Position numbers and translations under genes: made by a program
NCBI GenBank assembly: GCA_900553245.1
Contig: USCP01000122.1
Span: 1-6,034 of the forward strand
DNA from: an uncultured Peptococcaceae bacterium
Lineage (GTDB): Bacteria > Bacillota > Peptococcia > Peptococcales > Peptococcaceae
Direction: 5' to 3'
DNA: 6,034 nucleotides
Notes under the pieces: generated by a model
What the model saw: the letters and a program-made list of their open reading frames with translations, nothing else
Told to the model about the DNA's origin: nothing
Database searches by the model: none
In this document: one piece after another, positions 5,290 through 6,034 of the stretch
How the letters are laid out: every line of letters begins with the position of its first letter
How positions within the stretch are numbered: the first letter of the stretch is position 1

Positions 5290-6034
5290 ATGTATACCGT
5301 TGGAGAATTTTCCAAAATTTGTCAGGTCAGCGTTAAAACGCTACATTATTACGATCGCATCGGTCTTTTGCCACCCCTTACGGTTGACGCAGAAACCGGT
5401 TACCGTTATTACGGTATTGAGCAGGTCAATCAAATGCTTTTAATTAGTCGTTTAAAACGTTACGGTCTTAGCTTGGAAGACATCCGCACCTTTCTTTCCC
5501 CTGAATCTGATTATGCTCAGCTGAGTTTACTCAAGAAACACCATCAGCAACTCAAAACGCAACAGTATGTCCTCACTCAAATTATTAGCGAACTTGAGGG
5601 ACATCTTTACAGCTTTGAAAGGACGGGCAATCTTATGGATTATCAAAATCGTTACACCATCACCCTCACTACAGCACCCTGTCATCCTGTTTTAACCAGT
5701 CGTAAGACCATGGCGATCAATGATTTCGGCACCCATTATAGCGCCCTCTATGAACGCATGGCAAAAAAACGCCTTACACCGAACGGCATGCGCGGCGCCA
5801 TCTATCACGATGATACCTTCAATGAATCAAGCACAGACGTCGAACTCTTTGTTGGTATTCAAGAAACCGACCAAGCTGATGACGTTATTGGTGGCATGCA
5901 ATGCGCGATGACCATTCACAAAGGAAGCTATTCTTCCCTTTCCGATGCCTACGGCGCCCTGGTTGCATGGATTGAAGAGCACGGTTACGCATCGGCAGGG
6001 GCGCCTTTTGAGCGCTATTCCAAAACCCAATTCG
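5290..6034 (+). CDS. MerR-family regulator with GyrI-like effector domain (partial, 3' end missing)
   Basis: An open frame from ATG 5290 that runs off the window after 248 residues; full members are commonly about 270-280. AGGAGG (5278-5283) six bases upstream fixes the start. Residues 1-70 are the MerR winged helix-turn-helix: YTVGEFSKICQVSVKTLHYY with the arginine-containing DRIGLL turn, the GYRYY wing (37-41) and SRLKRYGLSLEDIR. Residues 75-110 are a Gln/Leu-rich dimerisation coiled coil. From about 120 a GyrI-like/AraC effector-binding domain follows, with MTIHKGSYSSLSDAYGALVAWI (about 207-228) and a conserved Glu in FERY (241). This is the BmrR/BltR layout: a cytoplasmic sensor of small, often cationic or aromatic molecules that activates transporter or detoxification genes. 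The ligand is unknown, and its target is either itself or genes beyond the right edge. The 19-bp-spacer promoter just upstream fits autoregulation. It shares the composition of the com genes and is probably an independent unit. Confidence 0.93.
   Translation, partial: MYTVGEFSKICQVSVKTLHYYDRIGLLPPLTVDAETGYRYYGIEQVNQMLLISRLKRYGLSLEDIRTFLSPESDYAQLSLLKKHHQQLKTQQYVLTQIISELEGHLYSFERTGNLMDYQNRYTITLTTAPCHPVLTSRKTMAINDFGTHYSALYERMAKKRLTPNGMRGAIYHDDTFNESSTDVELFVGIQETDQADDVIGGMQCAMTIHKGSYSSLSDAYGALVAWIEEHGYASAGAPFERYSKTQF

Noticed and set aside
5219..5443. 74-residue plus-strand frame overlapping the comEC stop and regulator start
   Set aside because: The MerR frame from 5290 has a strong ribosome site and clear homology; this frame covers the promoter region and a shadow of the helix-turn-helix coding sequence.
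5720..6030. Short frames on both strands near the right edge
   Set aside because: They are shadows of the incomplete MerR/GyrI-like gene, which is open through the entire stretch.

Overview
The window is bacterial chromosomal DNA, most likely from a member of the Bacillota. It has strong purine-rich Shine-Dalgarno sites, compact hairpin terminators, a membrane-anchored ComEA and a BmrR-style MerR regulator. I lean weakly towards the Negativicutes, because comEA and comEC are adjacent with no comEB between them and the genes have mid-range G+C, but I cannot fix the genus from sequence alone.

Layout. Positions 1-90 hold two back-to-back hairpins that look like bidirectional terminators. Positions 98-1762 (minus strand) encode a 554-residue protein with a C-terminal Mrr-type PD-(D/E)XK nuclease domain, a central domain and a long coiled-coil N-terminus, with its own well-formed promoter at 1808-1836. 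Between this gene and comEA (1775-2259) lies AT-rich DNA. It contains a small minus-strand gene that looks broken by a one-base frameshift (or, alternatively, a 22-codon minigene with its own terminator) and a pair of closely spaced divergent promoters. From 2260 the composition changes abruptly to G+C-richer DNA with comEA (2260-2922) and comEC (2937-5222), the DNA receptor and the membrane channel of natural transformation. A MerR-family promoter with a 19-bp spacer overlaps the comEC stop codon and leads into a MerR/GyrI-like regulator gene (5290 to the window end, incomplete).

How the parts may relate. comEA and comEC form a tight transcription unit for DNA uptake: ComEA binds duplex DNA outside the membrane and ComEC passes one strand inwards. 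The nuclease gene is transcribed away from comEA, has a different base composition and its own promoter and terminators, and is best read as a laterally acquired, self-contained defence-type gene next to the competence operon. Any functional link with DNA uptake is speculation. The MerR gene appears autoregulated and independent of the com genes; its usual partner, a transporter or detoxification gene, may lie beyond the right edge. I see no tRNA, rRNA, CRISPR array, insertion sequence or phage module. The least explained parts are the conserved but unassigned central domain of the nuclease and the broken small gene at 1836-2064.
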